Shown: one piece after another, positions 38,640-47,758 of the stretch | Position numbering within the stretch: position 1 is the stretch's first letter | Layout of the letters: each line of letters begins with the position of its first letter | Assembly: GCF_019711515.1 (NCBI RefSeq) | Contig: NZ_JAIGNO010000009.1 | Span: 1 to 64,000 of the forward strand | Reading direction: 5' to 3' | DNA: 64,000 bases | Source: Qipengyuania qiaonensis | GTDB taxonomy: Bacteria; Pseudomonadota; Alphaproteobacteria; Sphingomonadales; Sphingomonadaceae | Notes under the pieces: generated by a model | The model's database searches: none | Told to the model about the DNA's origin: nothing | The model's input: only the letters and a program-made list of their open reading frames with translations | Translations under genes and position numbers: made by a program

Positions 38640-39665
38640 ATGGACCCGTCGTCACGCTCTCCACGGATTGCGTTGGCGCCGCGGTCGGCCAAGTTCAATC
38701 GTTTCACGGGCCTGTTCGGCGACGCGCTGGAGAGGTGCGGGGCCAATGTCGTAGCGTATAAGCCGTGGCTGGCGGACATCGCGCAACAGGATATTGTCCT
38801 GTATCATTGGCCGCACCGTCTGTTCGAGGGCGAAGGCTTCCTGCATCGGCTGAAAACCCTCACCCGCTTGCTGATGGCCCGCTGGCGCCGCAATACGCGC
38901 ATTGTGTGGGTGGCCCACAATGTTACCCAGCACGAGGGCAATGCCGACCCATCGCTGATGGAACGTTTGCTCGTGCGCAATCTCGACGGAATCGTATATT
39001 TGTCGGAGACGTCGCGGAACCTTGTGCATAGCACCTACTCGACCGCCGGCGGCATTGTCGAACTGGTGACCGTTCACGGCGCTTACGAGAGCGAGCCTCC
39101 GCAGCCATTCCTCCCACCCGGAGCAAGAGAGCCAGTGAGGCTACTCAACTTCGGGCTCGTACGGCCTTACAAGAACCTGGACGATCTCGTTCGCGCCGCG
39201 GGACAGCTCGATGCCGCGACCGCAGAGGTGACGATCTGCGGCCGCCGCCACGACCGCGAATATGCGCGCACGCTCGATCGGGCGGCTGCCGGGCTGGATA
39301 GCGTGCGGATGGCGCTCAGCGATGACATTGTGCCGGACAAAGATCTCGACCGGGCGATCGACGCTTCTCACGGCGTAGTCCTGCCCTACCGCGACATCCT
39401 TCATTCCGGCGCTGCCATCCACGCCTTGTCGCGGGGGCGGCCGGTACTCGTTCCCGCGATCGGAGCGATGCCGGAGCTGGCCGAGCTGATGGGTGATCGT
39501 TGGGTCCAACTCTACGCAGACGAGCTTACCGTCGATGTACTCGACGGTTTCGCGCGTCATGCTCGGACGATTCCCGCGTCTGCCGTTCCAGATCTCGAGC
39601 AGCTGAGCTGGCAGCGCGTCGAAAGAGATCTGTCCGGGTTTTTAGCACGACTAATGGCTGTTTAA
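38640..39665 (+). CDS. Glycosyltransferase (GT-B fold, family 1-like)
   Basis: The protein is about 341 aa. The N-terminal half has YHWPHRLFEG and VWVAHNVTQHEG, typical of GT-B enzymes working on polysaccharide repeat units. The C-terminal nucleotide-sugar half has LLNFGLVRPYKNLDDLVRAA, CGRRHDREY, and VVLPYRDILHSGAAIHALSR, similar to the E-x7-E region of family 4 but with His-Ser-Gly. ATG 38640 is used; GTG 38601 is an alternative, neither with a strong ribosome site. It starts the polysaccharide cluster and converges on the flippase gene. Confidence 0.82.
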   Translation: MDPSSRSPRIALAPRSAKFNRFTGLFGDALERCGANVVAYKPWLADIAQQDIVLYHWPHRLFEGEGFLHRLKTLTRLLMARWRRNTRIVWVAHNVTQHEGNADPSLMERLLVRNLDGIVYLSETSRNLVHSTYSTAGGIVELVTVHGAYESEPPQPFLPPGAREPVRLLNFGLVRPYKNLDDLVRAAGQLDAATAEVTICGRRHDREYARTLDRAAAGLDSVRMALSDDIVPDKDLDRAIDASHGVVLPYRDILHSGAAIHALSRGRPVLVPAIGAMPELAELMGDRWVQLYADELTVDVLDGFARHARTIPASAVPDLEQLSWQRVERDLSGFLARLMAV

Positions 39666-39783
39666 CCCGACCGGAAATGCCAGGGTGGAGCTTGTCGCTT
39701 CGCCCGCCGACGATGACGTTTGCGGTGCTCGGCTGGCCGGATACTCTCTGCCAACGGGACGCTGGCAGGCATCGAGGAACCGA

Positions 39784-41277
39784 TCACGCGCGACCTGGTA
39801 CGAGCCGCCGGATAACCTTGGCGGCCATGCCTATCAGCTCCGTTTCCGGGCCGTTCGGTCGGCCTGCCAGACGCCAAAGCAGCAGGTTGGCGGCGATGTA
39901 TACCACAGCGCCAAGCGCTGCATTTGCTGCGATATCGAGGACCGCTTGCATCAGCGTACCATCCGCAAGTCCGGCGGTTCTCTGAAATAGAAGAACGACA
40001 ACGGCCATCGCTGCGGCCGATACGAGGCTGCGAATGTTCACGGCGAGTTGCTCCCATACGCCCAGCTGTACAAGCTGACGCACGACCAACATATTCACGA
40101 AAGTGCCGATCAGTCCGGAAATAACTCGCGCTCCGATCAGGCCGGCCAACCCGAACATCAGGGTGCCGGCGACAATGATCGGCAGACGGATGAAGAACAT
40201 CTGCAGGTCGCGCACGAAAAGCAGCTTGGTGTGCCCGCGAGCCATGCCGAGCGAAGACACCATGGAACCGATCGTCTGAACGGCAAAGATCACCGACAGC
40301 GCCTGGATGATCGGTACCGCCGGCAGCCATTTGCTGCCCATCGCGGCGAGGACCAGCGTATCTGCCACCAACGCCACGCCGATACCCATCGGCAGAGCGA
40401 CCAGCGTAATCAGAGCTTGCGCGCGCTGATATCCCTGGCGCAGGCGAGGAGGATCGTCCGCAATCTGCGACAAGGCGGGAAACAGCGTCTGTCGGATCGG
40501 ATTGGTGGTCTCGCGTGTCGGAACCTGAGCAAGATTGCTGCCCACTGCGTAGTGCCCCAACGTGGCGTTGCCGAGGAGACCGCCGACCAATAACTGATCG
40601 AACCGCCAGTTGATGGTGTTGATTGCCTGCCCCAAAGTCAGCCAGACCGAAAAGCTCCACAGCTCGCGCGCGTGGTTGAGGCCCGGGCGCGGTAGGAACG
40701 GCAGGATCGCGTAGGACACCAGGGTTTGGACCAGTTGGCCCAGCAGAACGCCCACAATCAACGCCCAGTAGCTATCCCACACGATTGCGAGCCAGATAGT
40801 GCTGACGACCATCGTTACTCGGTTCGTCACTAGCAGAAGGAATTCCTGCCAGAAGATCAGCTTCTTCTGAAACATGATCCGGCGGGGATTGCCCAAGCCG
40901 CTGATAACCACCCCGATCGCCATCACGCACACCACCGGGATCAGCCGATTGTCTTCGTAAATGATCGCCATCGGCCACGCCGCGCCACACATGATCAGTG
41001 CGAGCACAATGCCGCGTAGACCATTTAGTGTCCAAGCCGTATGGAAGTGCTCCTCGGTCGGATTGCGGTGTTGAATCAACGCTTGGCTGAGCGAAATTTC
41101 GGTAATCGAGCTGAGAATGGCCATCAGCGTCGTACCGAGCGCGACGATACCGAAGTCGGCTGGCGCAAGAAGTCGTGCCAGGACTATGGTGCTGACGAAA
41201 GACAGGATATTTGTGACGATACGGGCGCCGGAAAGCCATGCACTTCCAGACAACATGCGGCTGGCGATGGTTGTCAA
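39784..41277 (-). CDS. Lipopolysaccharide/exopolysaccharide flippase (Wzx/MOP family)
   Basis: The protein is 497 aa with about 12-14 membrane segments. The N-terminus ASRMLSGSAWLSGARIVTNI and ARLLAPADFGIVALGTTLMA is the classic polysaccharide_synt/WzxC pattern; further motifs are ALIQHRNPTEEHFHTAWTLN and the helix pairs near 360-480. It would flip an undecaprenyl-linked repeat unit across the inner membrane. It is divergent from the first pyruvyltransferase across 119 bp. No polymerase (Wzy) gene is visible in the window. Confidence 0.92.
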   Translation of the reverse strand: MTTIASRMLSGSAWLSGARIVTNILSFVSTIVLARLLAPADFGIVALGTTLMAILSSITEISLSQALIQHRNPTEEHFHTAWTLNGLRGIVLALIMCGAAWPMAIIYEDNRLIPVVCVMAIGVVISGLGNPRRIMFQKKLIFWQEFLLLVTNRVTMVVSTIWLAIVWDSYWALIVGVLLGQLVQTLVSYAILPFLPRPGLNHARELWSFSVWLTLGQAINTINWRFDQLLVGGLLGNATLGHYAVGSNLAQVPTRETTNPIRQTLFPALSQIADDPPRLRQGYQRAQALITLVALPMGIGVALVADTLVLAAMGSKWLPAVPIIQALSVIFAVQTIGSMVSSLGMARGHTKLLFVRDLQMFFIRLPIIVAGTLMFGLAGLIGARVISGLIGTFVNMLVVRQLVQLGVWEQLAVNIRSLVSAAAMAVVVLLFQRTAGLADGTLMQAVLDIAANAALGAVVYIAANLLLWRLAGRPNGPETELIGMAAKVIRRLVPGRA

Positions 41278-41396
41278 ACGGCGCTCCTGAACACGAATGC
41301 TGCAGTGCAGCGATTTTCTTTGCTGTGCTGCACAATCAACGGTATCGACCCGCTACAAGATGCGCTTCCTGCAATGCAATGCTAATTTGAGGTTCT

Positions 41397-42386
41397 ATGT
41401 CTGAATCCCCCTCCGCCTCCTACGTTGCGGCAAACTCGGCCCTTATCGATCAAGCTCTTTCATCGAAGCCCCTCGATGGCACGTTTGCGCTGCTCGATTT
41501 CCCCGACATCCGTAATGTGGGCGACTCTGCGATCTGGCTGGGTGAAATGGCCTATCTGCGGCGTCGTGGGCGTTTGCCGGCATATGTCAGCACAATAAGA
41601 AGCTATGACGTTGAAGAACTCAAGCGACGCGTTCCCGCTGGCCCGATCCTCCTGCGTGGGGGCGGCAATTTCGGCGACTTGTGGCCGGGCCACCAGGCCT
41701 TTCGGGAAAGAGTCATGGCCGATTTCCCCGACCGGCAGATCATCCAGATGCCGCAGTCGATCCATTTCTCTTCGGAAGAAGCGTGCGCAAGAGCAGCCGA
41801 TGCGATCGCTCGGCACGGTGCGTTCGACCTGTTTGTGCGCGACCGCCAGTCCCAGCAACGCGCCCGAGACACACTCGGCTGCGAAGCGACCCTTTGCCCG
41901 GACATGGCTTTTGCGATCGGGCCGGTGGAGCCGCTGGGGCAAGCGGAGCTTCCGGTGCTTGGTATGCTCAGAGCCGACAAGGAAATGAGCGGCCGCGCGT
42001 CCGGCGACGGTTTGCCGGACACCATTCCGGTCGAGGACTGGATCGAGGAGCCCGCCGGGCCAGTACGGCGTGCGCGATGGCTGGGTCGCCTTTCCGCCCT
42101 GGGCACTCTGGATCGCGGAGCCATTCGCCTCGCAAGCTACAAAGCCGTGGCCAATCAGCGTTTCGACCGTGGGCGCCGCCAGCTCTCGCGGGCGGAGAAA
42201 GTGATCACCGATCGCCTTCACGTTCACATCATCAGTTTGCTGATGGGCAAGCCTCATGCGGTGCTCGACAACAGTTACGGCAAGATCCGGCACTTCAGAG
42301 AGGCGTTTCCCGAGCCCGCAGGCCTGACTTTCGCTGCCACTTCTCTTGCAGAGGCGTATGACTGGGCGAGATCGAGCGACAGCTGA
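41397..42386 (+). CDS. Polysaccharide pyruvyl transferase family protein
   Basis: The protein is 329 aa. Family marks are DFPDIRNVGDSAIWLGEMAY near the start, ILLRGGGNFGDLWPGHQAFR (about 83), and the C-terminal AEKVITDRLHVHIISLLMGK and NSYGKIRHF, as in ExoV/WcaK. It would add a pyruvate ketal to a sugar, giving the polymer negative charge. GAGG stands 4 nt before the ATG. Its stop overlaps the next start (TGATG). The short size suggests a single catalytic module. Confidence 0.87.
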   Translation: MSESPSASYVAANSALIDQALSSKPLDGTFALLDFPDIRNVGDSAIWLGEMAYLRRRGRLPAYVSTIRSYDVEELKRRVPAGPILLRGGGNFGDLWPGHQAFRERVMADFPDRQIIQMPQSIHFSSEEACARAADAIARHGAFDLFVRDRQSQQRARDTLGCEATLCPDMAFAIGPVEPLGQAELPVLGMLRADKEMSGRASGDGLPDTIPVEDWIEEPAGPVRRARWLGRLSALGTLDRGAIRLASYKAVANQRFDRGRRQLSRAEKVITDRLHVHIISLLMGKPHAVLDNSYGKIRHFREAFPEPAGLTFAATSLAEAYDWARSSDS

Positions 42387-43210
42387 TGACCTTGGTAGCA
42401 GAGACACCGGCACTCACATTCATCGTTCCCGTCCGGCATCAGGACAACGCATCCGACTGGCCAAAGCTCAGGGAGAATCTGGAGCAGACACTTGCATCGC
42501 TCTCAGCACAGCTATCCTCGAACTGGCGCGGTGTGGTGGTCGCCAACCACGGTGCTGACTTGCCGCAAATGCCCGATGGCTTCACTGTCGAGCGGGTCGA
42601 TTTTCCGGCCAACAAGCTGCACGACATGGGTAGCGCTTCGCGCGACCAGGTGCTGGACGCTTTCCGCCTGGACAAGGGAAGGCGGGTACTCGCCGGCATG
42701 TTGGCCGGACGCGACACCGATTACTACATGATCGTCGATGATGACGATTGCGTCAGCAACCGATTGGCCGGTTGGGTTCGCGAGAATTCGGGACCAGTCG
42801 GATGGAAGATCGGGCGCGGATATGTCTGGAACGATGGCAGTCGGCTGCTGTACGAGCATGATGACTTCAATCACGTCTGCGGAAGTTCGCTGATAATCCG
42901 GCGCGATCTGTACGAACTCCCGAACAATTTCGGGGATGCCGACATGGAATTCGTCAAAGCCATGATGGGCAGCCATCACGGCGTCGACAGCCGGATGGAA
43001 GCCGAAGGAACGCCCCTCCAGCAAGTGCCGTTTCGGGCGGCAGTGTACAGGGTCGGACATGCAGGTTCCCACAGTCAGACTGCGGGCATCTTCCGGAAAT
43101 ACGTGCTGGCCGGTCGCTGGAAACGCCATCCGCTGGGAACGCTTCGCCGTTTTGCGCGGCTGCGCCGTGTCACCGCTTCGATCCGCCGGGAATTCTTCGG
43201 CGGTCGCTGA
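42386..43210 (+). CDS. Glycosyltransferase family 2-like protein (GT-A fold)
   Basis: The protein is 274 aa. An N-terminal Rossmann strand LTFIVPVRHQDNASDW, the DxD-type metal site YYMIVDDDDCVSN (about 115), a HVCGSSLIIRRDLYELP acceptor-side motif and a late SHSQTAGIFRKY indicate GT-A enzymes resembling those of sulfated or pyruvylated polymers. It is translationally coupled to the preceding gene. The last stop TGA forms a TGATCA palindrome with the convergent gene's stop. Confidence 0.82.
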   Translation: MTLVAETPALTFIVPVRHQDNASDWPKLRENLEQTLASLSAQLSSNWRGVVVANHGADLPQMPDGFTVERVDFPANKLHDMGSASRDQVLDAFRLDKGRRVLAGMLAGRDTDYYMIVDDDDCVSNRLAGWVRENSGPVGWKIGRGYVWNDGSRLLYEHDDFNHVCGSSLIIRRDLYELPNNFGDADMEFVKAMMGSHHGVDSRMEAEGTPLQQVPFRAAVYRVGHAGSHSQTAGIFRKYVLAGRWKRHPLGTLRRFARLRRVTASIRREFFGGR

Positions 43211-44029
43211 TCAGGCGTCCCACAAGTCGTAAGGAAAGGCGGCCATCAGTGCTTCGGCATCATGGGCGATTGGCGGCAGCGGACCACGATCGAGTGCTTC
43301 GGCAACGCTTGTCGAGGACCAAAATTGGGACCTTCCGGCCCCCTCGCAGTAATCGATATATTTGAAGTCCGGTTCCGTATCGCTCAGTCGCAGATGGGCG
43401 CAGGGTATGCCGAACGCATCCGCGATCACCAGGCCGTGCAACGAACTCGACACGATAAAGTCGCATGCGCAGATAGCGGAAATGACGGCGTCCCAACGCC
43501 ATGTGGGATCGATTATGTTGTCGCCCACGATCAGCCCTGTGTCATGAAGGTTAGGGACAATTCCCACGGCCTGTTCGCCCGAACGGCGACGAAACCGGTT
43601 TGGGAACAGCTTGGGGATGAGCAAGGCGGGATCGCCGTAGATATCCGGCACCGCATGCCCCAACTCGCCAAGAAAGCGTCGCGTGAGAGGCCCTCGCACC
43701 GCTCTGATATCAAGCGTCTCGAAGCGGTGGCGATCGACCCCCATCTTTCCGTTACGGCCGGTTCCCCAGATCGCATCGCCCGTCTGGGCAAAATGCAGCA
43801 CCGATCCCACGCTGAACAGGCGCCGATGCCTGCTGACGGGCTCATTCACCAATAATTCTTTGGCGGCCAACATACGCTGGACGATTGCAGAGGCCAGATA
43901 GTCGCCGAAGTTCAATCCGACTTTCGGTTTCCAGAAATACGGATCGACGACCGGGTAGCCCTTGGTATCGGCATCGCCGTCCTCACCTCGCTTGGGTGGA
44001 CGGACTTGGCGGACTAACTTGTTTAGCAT
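43211..44029 (-). CDS. Polysaccharide pyruvyl transferase family protein (ExoV-like)
   Basis: The protein is 272 aa. Motifs: VGLNFGDYLASAIVQRML (about 38), RRLFSVGSVLHFAQTGDAIW (about 70), DIRAVRGPLTRRFL, YGDPALLIPKLFP, and CDFIVSSSLHGLVIADAFGI (about 190), as in ExoV. It ketalises polymer sugars with phosphoenolpyruvate. It is encoded opposite to the other pyruvyltransferase with no space between stops, so the two share no operon and may be different acceptor specificities. Confidence 0.88.
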   Translation of the reverse strand: MLNKLVRQVRPPKRGEDGDADTKGYPVVDPYFWKPKVGLNFGDYLASAIVQRMLAAKELLVNEPVSRHRRLFSVGSVLHFAQTGDAIWGTGRNGKMGVDRHRFETLDIRAVRGPLTRRFLGELGHAVPDIYGDPALLIPKLFPNRFRRRSGEQAVGIVPNLHDTGLIVGDNIIDPTWRWDAVISAICACDFIVSSSLHGLVIADAFGIPCAHLRLSDTEPDFKYIDYCEGAGRSQFWSSTSVAEALDRGPLPPIAHDAEALMAAFPYDLWDA

Positions 44030-44711
44030 AATGTGACTTTCGGGAATCCGCTGCCTTCAATAGGCACTTGGTCCGAACCGGGCAATTGGCGAAAGGCCAT
44101 CCCGGGAGGGAAAGTGACGGTGGTTTGCCCGCCTTGCACTCAGCATCTACGCAAGAATGAAGGAAAATCAGCCATCCGCCATGCGCTTTCGATGGACGCA
44201 TGTGAACTGCATTGCGGCTCCGCTGTAAATTCCACTCGTGGATTCGGTGTGAGGTCGAATGGCTCACTGCTCTTGTCGAGCGCGCAGGGCGGACCAGGTT
44301 TTCCCAAGGACGGTGAGATATGGCGGAGACGGAGGGGTTAACCCTTGAACATCAACCCGCCGGCAATGAGGTCTTTGTCCAACCAACACTACATCTCTTT
44401 CCCTCACCAATACCCCGCTTCGATTGAAAAATGAGCTCGCCTTCAAAAGTTTCCTACTACGACCAGTGATTACACTTTCGCCCCAAGCCTGATGCGTTCA
44501 AGACGTACGCCAAGTCCAATCGACAGTACCAAGGGATGGCAACTTTGCGCCCTCTTGGTTGGCCATCGCCCGAGTTACGCTTCGTGCTCGGAAGCGGACA
44601 TTCGCCTGCGGGTTATATGTGACAAAAACCGAACCTCAAAGTTGAGTGCCGGTCCTTGGTGCGCGCGTAGGGGAAGGGACCGATCTGTCGGCGGATCCAA
44701 TCCTCACCCTA
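44030..44711. other. Intergenic region, about 680 bp, no supported gene
   Basis: The largest empty stretch in the window, between the ExoV-like gene start and the anti-sigma factor stop. Composition is somewhat lower in GC at 44340-44480. Frames on both strands lack domains and ribosome sites. It may hold the ExoV-like promoter and decayed sequence; no tRNA, CRISPR or transposon end was found. Confidence 0.45.
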
Positions 44712-45476
44712 CTAAATTGTGTTTCCAGGAACCTCTTGAAGTGTCGCAGTTCCAAGTATTTCGCCGGTCGGGGCATCATGTGGGGCACTGTCCCGCGGCT
44801 CTATGGTTATCGCCATCGTCGCTCCGTCGCGGAGAAACGAGCGCAGTTCCGGCGACAAAATCACGGTCAACCGCTCACTGTCGATCAGTCCGAGAGACCG
44901 TGGTGTGCCATCTTCTGGGATGACCCACAGTTCGGGACCGAATTCCGGTTGTTGTAGATCGGCCAGCCGCAGGGAAAGACTACCCGAGCCCGGATCGTAG
45001 AGTGCGCTCAGGAGCGGGACGCCTTCGGCATCTTTGATTTGCGCGACGTTGGCAGATGGTCGAGCTAACTCAGCGATCGGGGCATCATCTTGATCTGGTT
45101 CCTGATTGGCAGAAAACAGCGCCACACCCAAACCGACAGCCAGTGCCAACGAAGCGGCTGTGGCGGTAATGGCCCAGGTGCGCCAAAGCTTCACCGAATG
45201 CCGGTCGTTTGCAATCGGTTGTGCTGGGGTTGTGCCCATAGCCCGTCGATCGAGCAATGCTTCGATTGAAGAGAGCGCATTTGCCGGGGCCTCGATAGGC
45301 TCGACATCTTCCAACCAGCTACCGGCAGTCTTCTGCCAGGCGTACACTCGTTCCGCGAAGCCTGGGTTCTCCAGTTGATGGCGCAAGGCCTCCGCGCGCG
45401 CGCGTTCGCCTAGTAGCCCGAGTGCAAGGCCGGCCGCCATGACTTCGAGGTCGTCGGGAAGCTGGCGATCAGTCAT
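44712..45476 (-). CDS. Anti-sigma factor (RskA-like)
   Basis: The protein is 254 aa. The N-terminal cytoplasmic region (1-95, MAAGLALGLLGERARAEALR) would hold the sigma factor; one membrane helix spans about 98-120 (TWAITATAASLALAVGLGVALF). The periplasmic RskA domain follows: PELWVIPEDGTPRSLGLI, and DGATMAITIEPRDSAP, GEILGTATL. It likely releases the cognate ECF sigma factor after a periplasmic signal triggers proteolysis. It overlaps the sigma gene by 8 nt and is transcribed with it. Confidence 0.88.
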   Translation of the reverse strand: MTDRQLPDDLEVMAAGLALGLLGERARAEALRHQLENPGFAERVYAWQKTAGSWLEDVEPIEAPANALSSIEALLDRRAMGTTPAQPIANDRHSVKLWRTWAITATAASLALAVGLGVALFSANQEPDQDDAPIAELARPSANVAQIKDAEGVPLLSALYDPGSGSLSLRLADLQQPEFGPELWVIPEDGTPRSLGLIDSERLTVILSPELRSFLRDGATMAITIEPRDSAPHDAPTGEILGTATLQEVPGNTI

Positions 45477-46068
45477 CGGTCAGCTTCTTGCGAATCTTGA
45501 GGATTGTTCGGCGCACCCGGCTCTTGAATGTGGTGACGGGCAAATCGAGCCGCTCGGCGGCTTCCGGATAGGTCAGTCCAAGAAAGAAAATCGACTTCAA
45601 TTCGGTTTCGCTTTCGGTGTCGAGTTCTTCGACCGCCGCCAAAGCACTACGTTCGCGGTCCATAGCAATGATACGGTCGTCGGCCGCGATCGCTTCACTC
45701 TTGTGCAATTCCAGCCGCTCTTCACCTACATGGCGATGCCGAGACTGGGTCCGGTACCAGTCAATCGCGGTATTGCGGGCGATGGCGCACAGCCAAGCTA
45801 GCGGCCTACTGCGGTCGGGATCATAACCTCCAGCTCGGTCCCAAATCTTGAGATATGTTTCCTGCAGCACGTCCTCGGCGGCGGCATGGTTGCGCGTTAC
45901 CCCAAGGGTGATTGCAAACAGCTTGTTGGCAGAACGCGCATACACACGCCGAAACGCCTCTCTGTCGAGGCGGCCAACCAGTACGATATCGCGCGAAAGC
46001 AGCTCGGTTTCAGAGCTCTCTTGTGCGGTATGATCTGCCTGGCTTTGCGGGGGTTGCGGATCAGGCAC
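45469..46068 (-). CDS. ECF RNA polymerase sigma factor
   Basis: The protein is 199 aa. Region 2 (about 33-100): FRRVYARSANKLFAITLGVT, AEDVLQETYLKIWDRAGGYD, PLAWLCAIARNTAIDWYR. Region 4 (about 140-195): ALAAVEELDTESETELKSIF, GLTYPEAAERLDLPVTTFKS, RVRRTILKIRKKL. Such SigK/RskA pairs control envelope or oxidative responses. It is divergent from the DUF4331 gene; no convincing autoregulated -35/-10 pair was found, although a GGAAAC element at 46256-46261 is a candidate -35 for the DUF4331 direction. Confidence 0.94.
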   Translation of the reverse strand: MPDPQPPQSQADHTAQESSETELLSRDIVLVGRLDREAFRRVYARSANKLFAITLGVTRNHAAAEDVLQETYLKIWDRAGGYDPDRSRPLAWLCAIARNTAIDWYRTQSRHRHVGEERLELHKSEAIAADDRIIAMDRERSALAAVEELDTESETELKSIFFLGLTYPEAAERLDLPVTTFKSRVRRTILKIRKKLTDD

Positions 46069-46301
46069 AGAACATCACGTAGCCGGATATCCTCTTGAGC
46101 GACAGTCCAAACTTGGGTTGCAGCCGGAAACTCGTCTGTAGGCTTTCGCCCTTTCGGAGTGCTGGAAATTTTTCTTGGCGCGATGTGCATCGATTTGCGG
46201 CTTGGAGTCGTCAGTGTTGTCAGGGTGCCTTCTCGCGAGGGCGCTCGAAAGGCCCGGAAACGACACTGGTTCCGTATTTGAGCCTAGATGGGGAGATCGC
46301 G

Positions 46302-46961
46302 ATGAAATATTCAAAAGCCTTGCCATATGCATTGGGAGGGCTCTCGCTTGCGACAGCAGCCATCCTTTTTGCGCCAGGGGTCGGAATAATTGCTGCCGAC
46401 CACCTCGATCCGCCGGCCCGAACCGATCCTTCGATGGATAGCACCCCGGACCGTGCTGCAGACATCGCCGATATCTATGCCTGGCACACGGACACATCGG
46501 TCATTGTGGCGCTGACCTTCTCGGGGCCACAGGCGACCGACCAGCCTGCAACCTATGATCCCGACGTCCTTTATTCGATAAATGTTTCGAACACTGCGCC
46601 GCGGACGACCACCGACATACCGATCCGGTTTCGTTTCGGAACGGGCGCGATGGACCAGTTCGGCATTCGCGTAACCGGCTTGCCGGGAGTTACCGGAGCG
46701 ATCGAAGGTTCGGTCGAAACGACATTGGAAAAGGATGGCGTGAGGGTCAGGGCCGGCCTTTTCGACGATCCTTTCTTCTTCGATCTTCAGGGCTTCAGAG
46801 ACACTCTGAGTACGGGAACGTTGAGCTTCGATTCCGATCGTGATTTCTTTGCGGGTCAGAATCTGACCGCTGTCGTCATCGAAATTCCCAAAGATCGCAT
46901 CGACACTGGCGCGCCGGTGGACGTCTGGGGAGCAACCGCACGATTTGGAGGGCAGCTCTGA
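46302..46961 (+). CDS. Secreted DUF4331 domain protein
   Basis: The protein is 219 aa. After a signal or anchor segment (residues 9-30, GGLSLATAAILFAPGVGII) the DUF4331 pattern starts with AADHLDPPARTDPSMD and DRAADIADIYAWH, then YSINVSNTAPRTTTDIPIRF and FRDTL...DFFAGQNLTAVVIEI and WGATAR. The invariant DHxDPP region is likely metal or ligand binding. Many DUF4331 proteins are twice this length, so this is a compact form. GGGAG precedes the ATG at 46302. It is translationally coupled to the next lipoprotein (TGATG). Function is unknown. Confidence 0.85.
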   Translation: MKYSKALPYALGGLSLATAAILFAPGVGIIAADHLDPPARTDPSMDSTPDRAADIADIYAWHTDTSVIVALTFSGPQATDQPATYDPDVLYSINVSNTAPRTTTDIPIRFRFGTGAMDQFGIRVTGLPGVTGAIEGSVETTLEKDGVRVRAGLFDDPFFFDLQGFRDTLSTGTLSFDSDRDFFAGQNLTAVVIEIPKDRIDTGAPVDVWGATARFGGQL

Positions 46962-47680
46962 TGAACACTAGGACCTATCTTCCGCTTCGTCGCCTGGCCA
47001 TGGCGACCTCGCTCATCGCTTGTCTTGGTACACTTTCCGGATGTTTCGATGGGGACGACGACGATGACGATGACGATCCTATCGCGATGCCGTCGCCAAC
47101 ACCAACGCCGACACCAACTCCAACTTCCTTCAATGTTCAAGCATGCCTCGATCAGATGATCCCGGGAACCGGCGTTACAGTGGCGCAAGCTGTCGTCCCA
47201 GACACTCTTACTCTGGATCTGTCAGCTGCTTCTGGCTTCCCGAACGGTCGACAACTCACAAACCCGGTGATCGATGTGACCTTGGCGGTCATTTTCCTGG
47301 ATCTGTCTGTCAACGGGCCGGGGACTCTTGCCGGCCTGCCGCTCAATCCACCGGCTAACGATGTCTCGTTCAGAGATACGTTCCCGTATCTGGCGCCGCC
47401 GCAAGGATCACCACCGATTGCGGACAATAGTGGGGCAATGTTCGCCTTCCGAAGCGATCCAGAGTCGAGTTATGTGAGGGTCGACCGTATGGGCATGCCA
47501 GCCGTTTCGACCGCGCTCATCCCGTCTGGCCGGAAGAATGCCTATAACGATGCAGGGCCGGCGCAGGACGCCAATGGCGATTTCGTACCTGATCTGGCGG
47601 CAACACTGACTGGGCTTACAAATGCGCTTGCAGACGACCTTACAGGCGCCGGACTGACCCCCTGCGCAACGCCCGAATAG
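46961..47680 (+). CDS. DUF4331-associated lipoprotein with poly-Asp and Pro-Thr linker
   Basis: The protein is 239 aa. It has a lipoprotein signal with lipobox LSGC (Cys about residue 28), then FDGDDDDDDDD, a run of eight aspartates, and a linker of repeated Pro-Thr (SPTPTPTPTPT). The C-terminal 180 residues include LGYAFRSDPESSYVRVDRMG-like segments (MFAFRSDPESSYVRVDRMG) and SGRKNAYNDAGPAQDANGDF, seen in DUF4331 partner proteins. Acidic clusters suit calcium or divalent-cation binding at the membrane surface. A strong hairpin follows its stop. Confidence 0.75.
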   Translation: MNTRTYLPLRRLAMATSLIACLGTLSGCFDGDDDDDDDDPIAMPSPTPTPTPTPTSFNVQACLDQMIPGTGVTVAQAVVPDTLTLDLSAASGFPNGRQLTNPVIDVTLAVIFLDLSVNGPGTLAGLPLNPPANDVSFRDTFPYLAPPQGSPPIADNSGAMFAFRSDPESSYVRVDRMGMPAVSTALIPSGRKNAYNDAGPAQDANGDFVPDLAATLTGLTNALADDLTGAGLTPCATPE

Positions 47681-47688
47681 TGGCAAAT

Positions 47689-47717
47689 TTGGCGGACGAG
47701 CCGCGCTCGTCCGCCAA
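47689..47717 (+). terminator. Strong hairpin between lipoprotein and TPR genes
   Basis: TTGGCGGACGAGC and GCTCGTCCGCCAA form a perfect 13-bp stem with a 3-nt loop, 8 nt after the lipoprotein stop and 41 nt before the TPR gene. No T-run follows. It may attenuate transcription into the TPR-HupE genes or stabilise the upstream message. Confidence 0.7.
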
Positions 47718-47758
47718 TACACTTCAAATTGAGAGCCGCAGCAAGAGCGTCGCCCTTT

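Noticed and set aside
44030-44711. Possible tRNA, CRISPR or insertion-sequence remains in the largest empty stretch
   Set aside because: No cloverleaf-like arms with a GTTCGA loop, no regularly spaced repeats and no terminal inverted repeats could be seen.
46256-46300. ECF-type promoter (GGAAAC -35) before the DUF4331 gene
   Set aside because: The -35 is plausible but no matching -10 was found at 16-17 nt, so it is mentioned only as a candidate.
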